Shown here: positions 17,971 through 26,315 of the stretch, one piece after another
Layout of the letters: every line of letters starts with the position of its first letter
Position numbering within the stretch: the first letter of the stretch is position 1
NCBI GenBank assembly: GCA_034120015.1
Contig: JAXEIF010000012.1
Location: 1-59,345 of the forward strand
Direction of reading: 5' to 3'
Source of the DNA: CALXOJ01 sp034120015
GTDB taxonomy: Bacteria; Spirochaetota; Spirochaetia; JAFGXN01
Length of the DNA stretch: 59,345 nt
The notes under the pieces: generated by a model
Seen by the model: only the letters and a program-made list of their open reading frames with translations
Databases searched by the model: none
Told to the model about the DNA's origin: nothing
Program-made: the position numbers and the translations under genes

Positions 17971-19028
17971 CGGCGGTGTCCCCCTTTTAAAATAAGATAC
18001 AGAAAGAGAGGCGCTCCGAGAAAGGTGGTTACGGCCCCGATGGGCAAAACGACCGGGACCAGAATCAGCCGCGAGACCGTATCGCCGGCAAGCAGCAGAA
18101 TCGATCCGCAGAGTGCCGAGGCCGGCAGCAGATAACGGTAGTCGCTGCCGACCGGCCGTCGCATCAGGTGGGGGGCAATCAGACCGATAAAATTAATGAT
18201 TCCGATATATGAGACAATGACGGAGACGGTGAGCGAGGAAACCAGCATACCGGTTATCCGCAGGCGGTCGGTCTCCACGCCGAGACCTTTGGCCGTATTT
18301 TCACCCGTCTGCAAAGCGTTGCAGTTCCAGCGGTTGAAATAAAAATAAAGGCATGAAACTGCCGTGACCGCTGTCATTACCGCTATTTCCGATCCTGCCG
18401 TATTACCGAGATTACCGAAGGTCCAGAAAACAATGGCGGCAATCTTTGTGTCATCGGCAAAATATTGCAGTATCATAACGGCACCCGAAAAAAACGAAGA
18501 GAGAGCGGCTCCGGTTAAAATCATCCCTTCCGGCGAAATATGGCGGAAACAGGAAAGCAGCAGAATGAGGATCGTCGGCAGCAGTGAGCCGGTAAATGCA
18601 CAGATAAAAATCAGATACGGATCGGAGAAGGAAACCGTGCCGGGAGTCGGATTCTGCATTCCCGCATTCAGAACGGTAATGGCAAAGGCGGCCCCGAAGG
18701 CAGCCCCTTGGGAAACGCCCAGTGTCGAGGCCGATGCCAGCGGATTCTTTAAAAGGCTCTGCATGACACAGCCGGCAGACGCCAGTCCGATACCGGCAAT
18801 GATCGCCGTTAAAATCCGCGGAAGCCGGATGTTAAAAAGAATTGTCCGTGCCTGCGGCGACCCGAATCCGAAAAGAGCGGCGGCTGTTTCCCGCAGCGTC
18901 AGCCCGGCCGGTCCGAAAGCGAGTGCCGCAAAGGCGGTTATCACGGTGAGAAGCAGCAGTCCCGCCAGAAACAGCTTTTTGCGACGGATATATCCGGCAT
19001 AACTGCCTTTATAGGCGGAACAGCTCAC
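17967..19028 (-). CDS. FecCD-family ABC permease
   Basis: A 353-residue permease with about ten membrane helices. Family signatures are LPRILTAIIAGIGLASAG in the N-terminal third, PLASASTLGVSQGAAFGAAF and FIGLIAPHLMRRPVGSDYR in the later coupling loop. Such permeases form homodimers that carry ferric siderophores, haem, cobalamin or other chelates (some are proposed for molybdate or tungstate). It overlaps both neighbours by four bases. Confidence 0.93.
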   Translation of the reverse strand: MSCSAYKGSYAGYIRRKKLFLAGLLLLTVITAFAALAFGPAGLTLRETAAALFGFGSPQARTILFNIRLPRILTAIIAGIGLASAGCVMQSLLKNPLASASTLGVSQGAAFGAAFAITVLNAGMQNPTPGTVSFSDPYLIFICAFTGSLLPTILILLLSCFRHISPEGMILTGAALSSFFSGAVMILQYFADDTKIAAIVFWTFGNLGNTAGSEIAVMTAVTAVSCLYFYFNRWNCNALQTGENTAKGLGVETDRLRITGMLVSSLTVSVIVSYIGIINFIGLIAPHLMRRPVGSDYRYLLPASALCGSILLLAGDTVSRLILVPVVLPIGAVTTFLGAPLFLYLILKGGHRR

Positions 19029-20215
19029 GGAGAAACCTCCTCGAGTGTCAGATTCGAAAATCCGATCCCGGCCTCATTCAGTACCGGCAGATAGCGGCAA
19101 CCGAGCATTGTTTCGAAAATTTCTTCGGCTTTGGTTTTGAAGTCGATATCGGCAAATGCTTCGGGGTAAAGAATACATCCGGCGTAATAGGCGTCGGCAA
19201 CGGCAATTTCCATATTGGTCGAGTTGTAATTGTAAGAAACCTGACTGTAAAGACGGCCTTCGCGAACCGCTTTGAGACTCCGGTAAAAATCGGGGTGACG
19301 GTTGTAATCTTCGCGAATCAGAGGAAGATTGGAGGGGTTCAGAAAAATAATATCGGGGTCGGCGGCCGCCACCGTTTCGGGATTCATCAAAAACGGACCC
19401 GAAAGGCCGGGTAAATCGGCAATATGGGCGGCGCCGATAACAGTAAAAGGGGGATAGAGGGCGCAGGTACCGTCAAACCCGTGCGGACCGCGAAAACCCA
19501 TGCCACCCATGTAAACCGTCGGCTTTGTTTCGTCGGCAATTCCTTCCGTGCGGGCCGTCAGATCGGCCTGCCACCCCTTTAATGCTTCGACCACCCGTGC
19601 CGCTTCGGCTTCGCAGCCGGTGACCGTTCCGACAATCGTCAGCGATTCGAGAAAATCGTCGGCAAACATCCCCGATGCGTAGAGACCGATAACCGGAAGG
19701 GCGGTTTGTTGCGAAAGACGATCCAGCCTCACTTTGTCGCCGGTGAAGGCAAAAATCACATCGGGGTCGAGCATCACCAGATTTTCGGAGTAGATCTCAT
19801 CGCTGCTGCCGCCCGAACCGGTGACTGTCAGGCCGGAAAAAAATTCCTTATTCACATACGAGTAGGGCATTCCCGCATACCCCTGCCGGTCGGTTTCCGT
19901 AACGCCGGTCAGTTTGAGGGTTGCTCCCGCATAAACAACCAGTCGTGCCGCACTGTTGACGGCAGCTACTGTTTCGATCCGACGGGGAACCGTCACCGTT
20001 CGCCCCAGTAAGTCGGTTACGGTGTACAAAGCGGACTCCGTTTCGACCGTAGCGGGAACAGTGCTGTACAGGCCCCGTATGAACGGAAATGAAATCACTC
20101 CGACGCAGGCAAGAACGGAAAGAGCCGCTGAAAAAACAGTTTTCTGTTTTCGGGACAGCTTCCCTACGCAAAAGCCGCCGTCGGACAACGGTTTTCGTTT
20201 TTGACCCATCACCAT
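19025..20215 (-). CDS. Periplasmic metal-chelate binding protein
   Basis: A 396-residue binding protein of the FecB/BtuF class for the adjacent importer. Residues ~27-46 form a membrane segment without a lipobox, so it is either a signal peptide with a long basic leader or an uncleaved anchor. Then comes the family opening VTDLLGRTVTVPRRIETVAAVN and two lobes joined by a long helix. NPSNLPLIREDYNRHPDFYRSLKAVREGRLY is interrupted-family-like but recognisable in its PDFYRSLKAVREGRLY part. Ligand unknown. It is nine bases downstream of the diguanylate cyclase gene, so the two may be cotranscribed. Confidence 0.88.
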   Translation of the reverse strand: MVMGQKRKPLSDGGFCVGKLSRKQKTVFSAALSVLACVGVISFPFIRGLYSTVPATVETESALYTVTDLLGRTVTVPRRIETVAAVNSAARLVVYAGATLKLTGVTETDRQGYAGMPYSYVNKEFFSGLTVTGSGGSSDEIYSENLVMLDPDVIFAFTGDKVRLDRLSQQTALPVIGLYASGMFADDFLESLTIVGTVTGCEAEAARVVEALKGWQADLTARTEGIADETKPTVYMGGMGFRGPHGFDGTCALYPPFTVIGAAHIADLPGLSGPFLMNPETVAAADPDIIFLNPSNLPLIREDYNRHPDFYRSLKAVREGRLYSQVSYNYNSTNMEIAVADAYYAGCILYPEAFADIDFKTKAEEIFETMLGCRYLPVLNEAGIGFSNLTLEEVSP

Positions 20216-20224
20216 TTCCCGGTC

Positions 20225-21232
20225 TCAGTTATTGTAAAAACGGTGTTTCTCTTCATACATCAGCCGATCGGCTTCATGAAACTGCTCTGTAATGTTGCCG
20301 CCGCCGGCCCGCCACCGGACGCCGACCGAAACGCTGATGCCGTCCAGCTTCAGGTTTTCGCGAACCGTTTCAATCAGCGAGACGAACTGCCGTTCATCGG
20401 ATTCCCTGTCGATAACCACAAACTCGTCTCCTCCGATGCGGTATGTCTTGTCACCGAAAGAACGGTTAATATGGTCGGCGGTTCGGACTATCAGCTTGTC
20501 GCCGGCTTCGTGGCCGAAGCGGTCGTTTTCTTCTTTCAGTCCGTTGAGATCGAAATAGGCAACTCCCAAAGGAAGTGATTTTTCTTCCCGTCGCGTTCCT
20601 TTGTGCATTTCCTGATTAAATTTGTTGCGGTTATAAAGTCCTGTCATCGTATCCCGGAAACTGAGCTGCATCAGCCGTTGCGTCTGTTTGTCGATCAGTT
20701 TTTTTTGCGCCGCAATCTGCTCGCGAAGGTACTGGCGCGAGTGGTTGGCCATTTGAGTCGGAAAGCCGACATCGCTTTCTTCCATTTCGCTGTACGGATT
20801 GGAAATATGAATATGGGAACAGCGAAAGGAGCCGTCTTCGGCTGTTTTGAAAACAGCGGTAATGCGCTGGTGAACGCGCAGAAATGTCTCCGTCGAAGGA
20901 TCGGTCTGCACCCAATAGCGCCCCGTACAAATCCACACACCGTCGGCAATCCGGATGGCGTCATAATGTTCGTCCGAAACAAGGCACGACGGAATCTTTC
21001 CCGCAAACTGCCGGAAAACGGCAACGGCATTTTCCGCACCCACGGCGTATTCGTTTTCGCCCGCACCGAACCAGCTGAAAGTACTGTCAACAAAACCGAT
21101 CAGTGCTTTGGTATCGTTTTCGCAGTAGTGCCTGCGTACCATAAATGAAGTCATATCTTCGATTTTCTTTTTCGTATCCGCGTCTGCGTTCGTTGTATTC
21201 TTATTGTTATGAAACATATTTTCCATAGACAT
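20225..21232 (-). CDS. Diguanylate cyclase with N-terminal NTF2-like domain
   Basis: A 335-residue cytoplasmic protein. The C-terminal ~165 residues are a GGDEF domain with intact active site RIGGDEFVVI and substrate region DTMTGLYNRNKFN, so it should make cyclic di-GMP. No RxxD inhibitory site is evident five residues before GGDEF. Residues ~20-150 (DSTFSWFGAGENEYAVG and IRIADGVWICTGRYWVQ) look like a SnoaL/NTF2-like pocket domain, a small-molecule sensor. Start taken at MSMENMF (21232); the frame stays open to 21364, but that extension runs into T/A-tract repeat DNA and encodes an unlikely sequence. Confidence 0.85.
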   Translation of the reverse strand: MSMENMFHNNKNTTNADADTKKKIEDMTSFMVRRHYCENDTKALIGFVDSTFSWFGAGENEYAVGAENAVAVFRQFAGKIPSCLVSDEHYDAIRIADGVWICTGRYWVQTDPSTETFLRVHQRITAVFKTAEDGSFRCSHIHISNPYSEMEESDVGFPTQMANHSRQYLREQIAAQKKLIDKQTQRLMQLSFRDTMTGLYNRNKFNQEMHKGTRREEKSLPLGVAYFDLNGLKEENDRFGHEAGDKLIVRTADHINRSFGDKTYRIGGDEFVVIDRESDERQFVSLIETVRENLKLDGISVSVGVRWRAGGGNITEQFHEADRLMYEEKHRFYNN

Positions 21233-21329
21233 ATTCCCAGTCTGTTTCAGATTAACACATTTTGACATGTTTGTACAGAATAAAATAATATTCGGAAAAA
21301 ATAATGACAGGGGTTGTGTCGAAATAAAT

Positions 21330-21490
21330 CTTTTTTTTGTCAAAAAAAGATACGGTCTTTTCAAAAAAACGTCCTATGTTTTTTAAAAAATCTCCTACGT
21401 TTTCCGAAAAACGTCCTATGTTTTTTAAAAAACTCTGAGAGTTTTTGAGGAATCTCTCAGAGTTTTCGGAGAAAGTCTCAGAGCGTATTT
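21330..21490. repeat. Degenerate 21-bp periodic array of T/A tracts
   Basis: Roughly seven units spaced exactly 21 bp. Anchor examples are TCCTATGTTTTTTAAAAAAT at 21372, TCCTACGTTTTCCGAAAAAC at 21393 and TCCTATGTTTTTTAAAAAAC at 21414. The G before the T tract recurs at 21420, 21441 and 21462. Two units to the left (21330 and 21351) share C followed by seven A at the same phase. The two right-hand units change core to CTCTGAGAG/CTCTCAGAG. Each unit is itself nearly palindromic. Twenty-one bp is two helical turns, so the tracts all face the same side of the helix. Function unknown. Confidence 0.75.
21427..21463 (-). terminator. Terminator for the PD-(D/E)XK-like gene
   Basis: ACTCTGAGAG and CTCTCAGAGT pair as a perfect 10-bp stem around a 12-base loop; reading on the minus strand, the stem is followed directly by a T tract (complement of 21427-21431). 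It lies about 80 bases past the stop of the minus-strand gene at 21542. The stem arms are part of the 21-bp array. Confidence 0.8.
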
Positions 21491-21541
21491 TTGTGCGAGG
21501 GAGAGGATGATAATAGTGTGATTTGGGGAAACTATATTTTT

Positions 21542-22444
21542 TTAGTTTTCATTATAGGCTCTATCCAATAATGGTTTTGCTTTTTCGTAATCGATTCTGT
21601 TGCGAATAATGACTTCGACGTCGCCGGTTGCGTAATGACCGATTTGTGAAGTGTTGCGGGTAAATCCGTCTTCGTAGCTCATGGAATTGACTTCCAGTTT
21701 CAGATGCAAAACAAGGCGATTATGCAGGATTTCGACGCAGACAATATTTTTTATTTTTTTAAATGCAACGTAATGTTTAAGTTGATTTTCCGTAATATCG
21801 TCTCCGAGACTTAATATATAGTTTCTTAGGTCTTCATATAGAGCGACGATTTCTGTTGATGCCCCTTTCTTTTTTGCCGCAAATGATCTTTGACCGTTTT
21901 TTTGTTTCGATACTGTCACATCGGATGTTTCCTCAACGAAAGAAGGAACAATATTTTCATTGAGATGCTCAAACATAAGTAAATCTTCATCAAATTTTTT
22001 ATAGCGAATGAGACTGATATTTCGGTTCATTTGTTTAATGGCGGATTCGTCATATTTTGTAAAATCACCGGCAATACAAATAACACGGGGCATGGACCAA
22101 TCAATATTTTCGGCAGCATTTAAACCCAGTTTTTCAATGACGAGTACTTTAAAACTGTCTTTATGGTCGAGAAGCCAGTTCAGATAAAATAAACCCTGAT
22201 TGATAACATTATCTTTCACTGACCGTTTGTATTCAAAGATAACAGGACAGTGGTTTTCGTCAATACCGATGCTATCCATTCTTCCGCCGTCGGTGGTACG
22301 ATATTCTGTAGCTAAAAAGGTGACACCGAAAAAGGTTTCCATGTTTTTCTCGATAATTGTTTGTAATTCTTTTTCCAGTGTAACCGTACCGCTTTGATAT
22401 TCTTTAACTCCACCTTTTATATTGAAAAGCTTGATATCTGCCAT
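21542..22444 (-). CDS. PD-(D/E)XK-like protein with DUF5655-type C-terminus
   Basis: A 300-residue protein resembling the family annotated as predicted transport protein (COG3586). Its N-terminal half looks like a restriction-endonuclease fold: Asp57 in GRMDSIGID, Glu71-Tyr-Lys73 in VIFEYKRS and a downstream Gln in INQGLFYLNW fit a D...ExK...Q nuclease core. The C-terminal ~100 residues (LKHYVAFKKIKNIVCVEI) match a DUF5655-like domain. Start at ATG 22444 follows AAAGGAAATT. It is visibly more AT-rich than neighbouring genes and stands alone with its own promoter and terminator, suggesting recent acquisition. A nuclease role, possibly in defence, is inference. Confidence 0.78.
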   Translation of the reverse strand: MADIKLFNIKGGVKEYQSGTVTLEKELQTIIEKNMETFFGVTFLATEYRTTDGGRMDSIGIDENHCPVIFEYKRSVKDNVINQGLFYLNWLLDHKDSFKVLVIEKLGLNAAENIDWSMPRVICIAGDFTKYDESAIKQMNRNISLIRYKKFDEDLLMFEHLNENIVPSFVEETSDVTVSKQKNGQRSFAAKKKGASTEIVALYEDLRNYILSLGDDITENQLKHYVAFKKIKNIVCVEILHNRLVLHLKLEVNSMSYEDGFTRNTSQIGHYATGDVEVIIRNRIDYEKAKPLLDRAYNEN

Positions 22445-22486
22445 TAGAATTTCCTTTATTAGGATTTTAAAGTATATTACCAATTG

Positions 22487-22515
22487 ATTATATATCGAAA
22501 AAGTCATTTTTTCAA
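22487..22515 (-). promoter_or_regulatory. Promoter of the PD-(D/E)XK-like gene
   Basis: On the minus strand TTGAAA (22510-22515) and TATAAT (22487-22492) are separated by 17 bp, a near-consensus housekeeping promoter about 40 bases before the start codon. Confidence 0.8.
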
Positions 22516-22588
22516 TAACAAATCGTTTCCGTTGGCGGCAGGTACGCTTCCGTTGCGGCGGGGTCTGGTCTTTTTTTCTTCTTTTGTA

Positions 22589-22594
22589 TATAAT
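22589..22594 (+). promoter_or_regulatory. Possible -10 box of the aminotransferase operon
   Basis: A perfect TATAAT 18 bases before the ATG, followed by an ACAGGAG ribosome-binding site. No good -35 box is seen at 16-18 bp upstream. Confidence 0.4.
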
Positions 22595-22612
22595 GGAAAC
22601 ACAGGAGTATTT

Positions 22613-23809
22613 ATGGCTATCTCGGAAAGAACGGCGGCCGCGATAGAGGGCGGTTCGTTTATCAGAAAAATGTTCGAGCGCGGCAACGAGCTGCGTCAAA
22701 AATACGGTGCCGATGCGGTGTTCGATTTCAGTCTGGGCAATCCCGATGCGGCGCCTCCGGCGGTGTTCGAGGAAAAAATCGTCGAATGGGTCCGCACCCC
22801 GGGTGAAAACAAATACGGCTACATGTCCAACGCCGGCCATCAGGAAGCGCGCGAGGCGGTGGCGGCCCGTGTGTCCGCCGAACAGAACACAACGGTTCCG
22901 GCCGGCTGTGTGGTAATGACCTGCGGCGCCGGGGGCGCACTGAACGTTGTTTTAAAGACGATTCTCAATCCGGGCGACGAGGTGTTGGCGCCGGCGCCCT
23001 GTTTTATGGAGTACCGCTTTTATACCGAAAACCACGGCGGCGTTTTTAAAACGGTTCCGTGTGCGTCCGATTTCGATCCCGATATCGGGGCACTGGAAGC
23101 GGCCATCACTCCGCGCACGGCGGCTCTCATTATCAATTCGCCCAACAATCCGTCGGGGCACATTTATTCGCAGCAGGTGCTGGAAAAGCTCTCTCAAATG
23201 CTGCTGCGCAAACAGAAAGAGACGGGGCGCGCCGTTTATCTCATCAGCGACGAACCGTACCGCCGCATCGTTTACGGCGGGCGCACGGTGCCTTCTCTTT
23301 TCGATAAATATCCGCATGCGGTGGTGGTCAACTCTTTTTCCAAGGAGCTTTCCATTCCGGGCGAGCGGTTGGGCTACATTGCCCTGAACCCGGCGGCCGA
23401 AGATGCCGAACGGCTTGTTGCCGGCTTTATTTTGTGCAACCGGATTCTCGGTTTTGTCAACGCCCCGTCGCTGATGCAGCGGGTGCTGGCACGTCTGCCG
23501 CAGGATTGCGGGGTCGATATTGCCATTTACGACCGGCGGCGCAAGCTGTTGTGCGACGGTTTGACGGCCATCGGTTACGAGTTTGTCGAACCGCAGGGCA
23601 CCTTTTATCTGTTTGTCAAAGCGCCGTCGGGGGACGATGCGGCCGATTGCGAGCGGCTGGCGCAGTACAACATTCTGACGGTTCCCGGACGCGGCTTCTC
23701 TTACCCCGGTTATTTCCGTATTTCCTACTGCGTTCCGGATAAGGTGATTCTCAATGCACTGCCGTATTTCGAAAAGGCGTTTGCCGATTGCCAAAAGGCG
23801 GCAAAATGA
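22613..23809 (+). CDS. Class I/II pyridoxal-phosphate aminotransferase
   Basis: A 398-residue fold-type I aminotransferase. Start at ATG 22613, preceded by CAGGAG. Motifs: FSLGNPDAAPP at the N-terminus, INSPNNPSGHIYS (the NNPSG carboxylate-binding segment), ISDEPYRRIVY (Asp that holds the PLP ring N, Tyr) and VNSFSKELSIPGERLGY (catalytic Lys in SFSKE). The substrate is not readable; many relatives act on aspartate or aromatic amino acids. The gene is notably GC-rich, like the two that follow. Its stop overlaps the next start (ATGA), linking amino-acid metabolism to the symporter. Confidence 0.92.
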   Translation: MAISERTAAAIEGGSFIRKMFERGNELRQKYGADAVFDFSLGNPDAAPPAVFEEKIVEWVRTPGENKYGYMSNAGHQEAREAVAARVSAEQNTTVPAGCVVMTCGAGGALNVVLKTILNPGDEVLAPAPCFMEYRFYTENHGGVFKTVPCASDFDPDIGALEAAITPRTAALIINSPNNPSGHIYSQQVLEKLSQMLLRKQKETGRAVYLISDEPYRRIVYGGRTVPSLFDKYPHAVVVNSFSKELSIPGERLGYIALNPAAEDAERLVAGFILCNRILGFVNAPSLMQRVLARLPQDCGVDIAIYDRRRKLLCDGLTAIGYEFVEPQGTFYLFVKAPSGDDAADCERLAQYNILTVPGRGFSYPGYFRISYCVPDKVILNALPYFEKAFADCQKAAK

Positions 23810-23997
23810 CCGGCGGCGAATTCAGTGTTCTTTTAAGTGCTGTTTTTCTTTTGGCTTCGGCGCTGCTGTGTGTCGTCTACGGAATCGTGGCCGGCGCCCG
23901 CGAGGCGGTGCTCTCCCGCAGGGAAAAGGAGCAGGAGGCGCGGTGGCAGGAGGAAGAGGAGCGTATTGATGACGAGCTGACGGGAGGTGTGCGGTGA
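23806..23997 (+). CDS. Symporter small accessory protein
   Basis: A 63-residue protein with one membrane helix (VLLSAVFLLASALLCVVYGI) and a charged, Glu/Arg-rich cytoplasmic tail. It overlaps the aminotransferase stop by four bases and its own stop overlaps the symporter start (GTGA). This size, topology and position match the small accessory subunits found before some sodium/solute symporter genes. Function beyond that is unknown. Confidence 0.75.
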   Translation: MTGGEFSVLLSAVFLLASALLCVVYGIVAGAREAVLSRREKEQEARWQEEEERIDDELTGGVR

Positions 23998-25610
23998 ATC
24001 CGGTCAGTGTGACGCTCGATGTCAATATTTTCGTTTTGCTGGCGGTCATTGTTGTCTATCTGGGGGCGATTGCCTTTCTCAGTTATTGGGGACGGATTAC
24101 TTCCCGCGGCGGCGATGATTTTGCTTCCGGGGGACGCAATATTCCGCCTTTCGTGATGGCGCTCAGCTACGGCGCCGCTTTTATTTCCACCTCGGCCATT
24201 GTCGGTTTCGGCGGTATGGCGGCCGGCATCGGACTCAGTCTTCTGTGGCTGGCCGGTGCCAACATCTTTTTCGGGATTTTCCTGGCGTTTGCCGTTTTCG
24301 GCCGGCGCACCCGCGCGGTGGGGCTGGCGTTGAATGCGCATACCTTTCCGGAGTTTCTGGGAGCGCGCGTTTCTTCTCCCTTTGTGCGGCTGTTTACCGC
24401 GGCGGTAATGGTCGTTTCCATGCCGCTGTATGCGGCGGCGGTGCTCATCGGCGCTGCCCGCATTCTGGAAAGTCTGCTGGGGGTGCCGTACGAATGGGCG
24501 CTGGCCGCTTTTTCGCTGCTGGTGGCCGTTTACGTTCTGGTCGGCGGACTGCGCGGGGTGATGTACACCGATGCGCTTCAGGGCACTTTAATGGCGCTCG
24601 GAATGATTTTTCTTCTGGTGGCGATGTTTGTCAGGCTGGGCGGTCCCGTCGAGGCCTTTTCCAAACTCCACGCCATGAAGGAGCTGGTTCCCGAAGCCTC
24701 GGCGGCGCAGGGACACCGCGGCTGGCTTTCCTCGCCGCAGCCGTTTTCGCAGCTGTGGTGGGTGCTCTATTCGTCGCTGGTGTTCGGTGTCGGTATCGGG
24801 GTGCTGGCGCAGCCGCATCTGGCGGTGCGCTGCCTCACTGTCAAAAGCAACCGCGAGTTAAACCGGGCGGTGGTGGTCGGCGGTCTTTTTATTCTGATTA
24901 CCGTGGCCACGCCTTATGTTCTCGGGGCGTTGTCGAATGTCTTTTTCTACGAAAAAAGCGGCAAGCTGGCGCTGGAGGCGGCCGGTTTCAATGCCGACAG
25001 TGTCATTCCGCTGCTGATTAAGCAGGCGATGCCCGGCTGGTTTTCCTATTTCTTTATGCTGGTGATTTTGTCGGCGGCTATCAGTACGCTCAGCAGTCAG
25101 TTCCACGCCATCGGCGTTTCGTTCGGACGCGATCTGTTCGAGGCGGCGGCGCGCGGGCGCATTCACAGCCGCTATTCGGTTCTGATTTCCCGCATCGGAA
25201 TTATTGCGGCGATTTTGCTGACGATTTTCCTGTCGATGAAAATGGGGGCGGGGATTATTGCCCGCGCTACGTCGATATTCTTCGGCATCATGGCGTCGGG
25301 GTATCTGGCGCCGTTTCTGCTGTCGCTTTACTGGAAGCGTCTGACGAAAGCCGGGGTGATTGCCGGCATGCTGTCGGGGCTGGCCGCGGCGCTCATCGGT
25401 TTTCTCTTTTTTCACGAAGCCGAATCGGCGGTGTTCGGTTTGCCGCAGCTGCTTTTCGGAACGCCGGCTGCGGTGATGAACAGCTTCCGTTTCGTTGATC
25501 CGCTGGTTTACGCGTTGCCGGTGTCGGCCGCGGTGACGGTGATTGTGTCGCTGTGTACCGCTGTAAAAAATGAAGAGATTGTAAAAAAATGTTTTCATCA
25601 TTTAAAGTAA
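23994..25610 (+). CDS. Sodium/solute symporter (SSS family)
   Basis: A 538-residue transporter with about thirteen helices. SSS-family features: YWGRITSRGGDDFASGGR after the first helix, the LSYGAAFISTSAIVGFGG unwound sodium-site helix, VYVLVGGLRGVMYTDALQG and QPHLAVRCLTVKS, which are typical. Substrate may be an amino acid, carboxylate or sugar; the upstream aminotransferase makes an amino acid or keto acid plausible. It starts at GTG inside the stop of the small accessory gene. Confidence 0.92.
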   Translation: MNPVSVTLDVNIFVLLAVIVVYLGAIAFLSYWGRITSRGGDDFASGGRNIPPFVMALSYGAAFISTSAIVGFGGMAAGIGLSLLWLAGANIFFGIFLAFAVFGRRTRAVGLALNAHTFPEFLGARVSSPFVRLFTAAVMVVSMPLYAAAVLIGAARILESLLGVPYEWALAAFSLLVAVYVLVGGLRGVMYTDALQGTLMALGMIFLLVAMFVRLGGPVEAFSKLHAMKELVPEASAAQGHRGWLSSPQPFSQLWWVLYSSLVFGVGIGVLAQPHLAVRCLTVKSNRELNRAVVVGGLFILITVATPYVLGALSNVFFYEKSGKLALEAAGFNADSVIPLLIKQAMPGWFSYFFMLVILSAAISTLSSQFHAIGVSFGRDLFEAAARGRIHSRYSVLISRIGIIAAILLTIFLSMKMGAGIIARATSIFFGIMASGYLAPFLLSLYWKRLTKAGVIAGMLSGLAAALIGFLFFHEAESAVFGLPQLLFGTPAAVMNSFRFVDPLVYALPVSAAVTVIVSLCTAVKNEEIVKKCFHHLK

Positions 25611-25621
25611 TGTGGTATAAT
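25592..25621 (+). promoter_or_regulatory. Promoter of the two-component operon
   Basis: TTTTCA (25592-25597) and TATAAT (25616-25621) are 18 bp apart, and the -10 is preceded by TGG (extended -10). Initiation near 25628 would leave only about ten bases before the ATG at 25638, so the GAGGG ribosome-binding site would sit at the very 5' end of the mRNA. Confidence 0.55.
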
Positions 25622-25637
25622 AATATGAGGGTTTTTT

Positions 25638-26315
25638 ATGCAGGCACGTGTGTTAATTGTTGAGGACGAAACCGAGATTTCCAATCTGATATCGGCATAT
25701 TTAAAAAAAGAAGGAATCGATGCGGTCACGGTGACGACGGGGGAAGAGGCCCTCGAGCTGTTCCGTAACGAGAATTTTGATCTGGTGATTCTCGATTTGA
25801 ATTTACCGGGAATCGACGGTTACGAAGTTTTACAGTCGATTCGAAGCAACTCCTCTGTTCCGGTCATTATCGTTTCGGCCCGTAACGAGGATGCCGATAT
25901 GCTGCTCGGGTTCGGAATGGGGGCCGACGATTTTGTCAGCAAACCCTTTTCGCCGCGTGTTTTGACGGCACGGGTGCGGACCCGTATTCAACGGCAGAAA
26001 AAAACGCCCGAACACGAAAACGAGGTTTATGTTTTCGGTGATTATGTCATTGATCCCAATTCTTTTTGTCTGAAAAAAAACGGTGTACGTATTAAAATGC
26101 GTCCGAAAGAACTGGAGCTTTTGATTTATCTGGCCAAAAGACGCGGTCAGATTGTTTCCGCCGAAGAGTTGTATGCGGAAATTTGGGACAACGAGCAGGG
26201 CGATATTTCGACCATTCCCGTCCATATCCGCCGCATTCGCGACCGGCTGGAAGAAAATCCGTCTTCCCCCGAATTTATCAAAACGGTTTACGGAAAAGGC
26301 TATTACCTGCAGTGA
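25638..26315 (+). CDS. OmpR/PhoB-family response regulator
   Basis: A 225-residue DNA-binding regulator. Receiver domain (1-120) has the acidic pair in VEDETEIS, phospho-acceptor Asp in LVILDLNLPGIDG, Ser/Thr in IIVSARNED and Lys in SKPFSP. The C-terminal winged helix (~130-225) contains MRPKELELLIYLAKRRGQIVS and RRIRDRLEENP. It overlaps the kinase gene by four bases, so the two form a pair. Target genes are unknown. Confidence 0.95.
   Translation: MQARVLIVEDETEISNLISAYLKKEGIDAVTVTTGEEALELFRNENFDLVILDLNLPGIDGYEVLQSIRSNSSVPVIIVSARNEDADMLLGFGMGADDFVSKPFSPRVLTARVRTRIQRQKKTPEHENEVYVFGDYVIDPNSFCLKKNGVRIKMRPKELELLIYLAKRRGQIVSAEELYAEIWDNEQGDISTIPVHIRRIRDRLEENPSSPEFIKTVYGKGYYLQ

Larger units (their letters stand above)
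21233..21541. other. Non-coding gap holding a repeat array and a terminator
   Basis: About 310 bases between the diguanylate cyclase gene and the PD-(D/E)XK-like gene, both on the minus strand. I see no credible gene. The gap contains the promoter region and leader of the cyclase gene (no convincing -35/-10 pair), long T and A tracts, the 21-bp periodic array and a strong minus-strand terminator, the last two listed separately. Confidence 0.8.

Noticed and set aside
21233..21364. Upstream extension of the diguanylate cyclase
   Set aside because: It runs into T/A-tract repeats and encodes an atypical basic, aromatic leader; MSMENM is the better start.
21372..21490. Possible CRISPR array
   Set aside because: Repeats are directly tandem at 21 bp with no unique spacers, and no cas genes are in the window.
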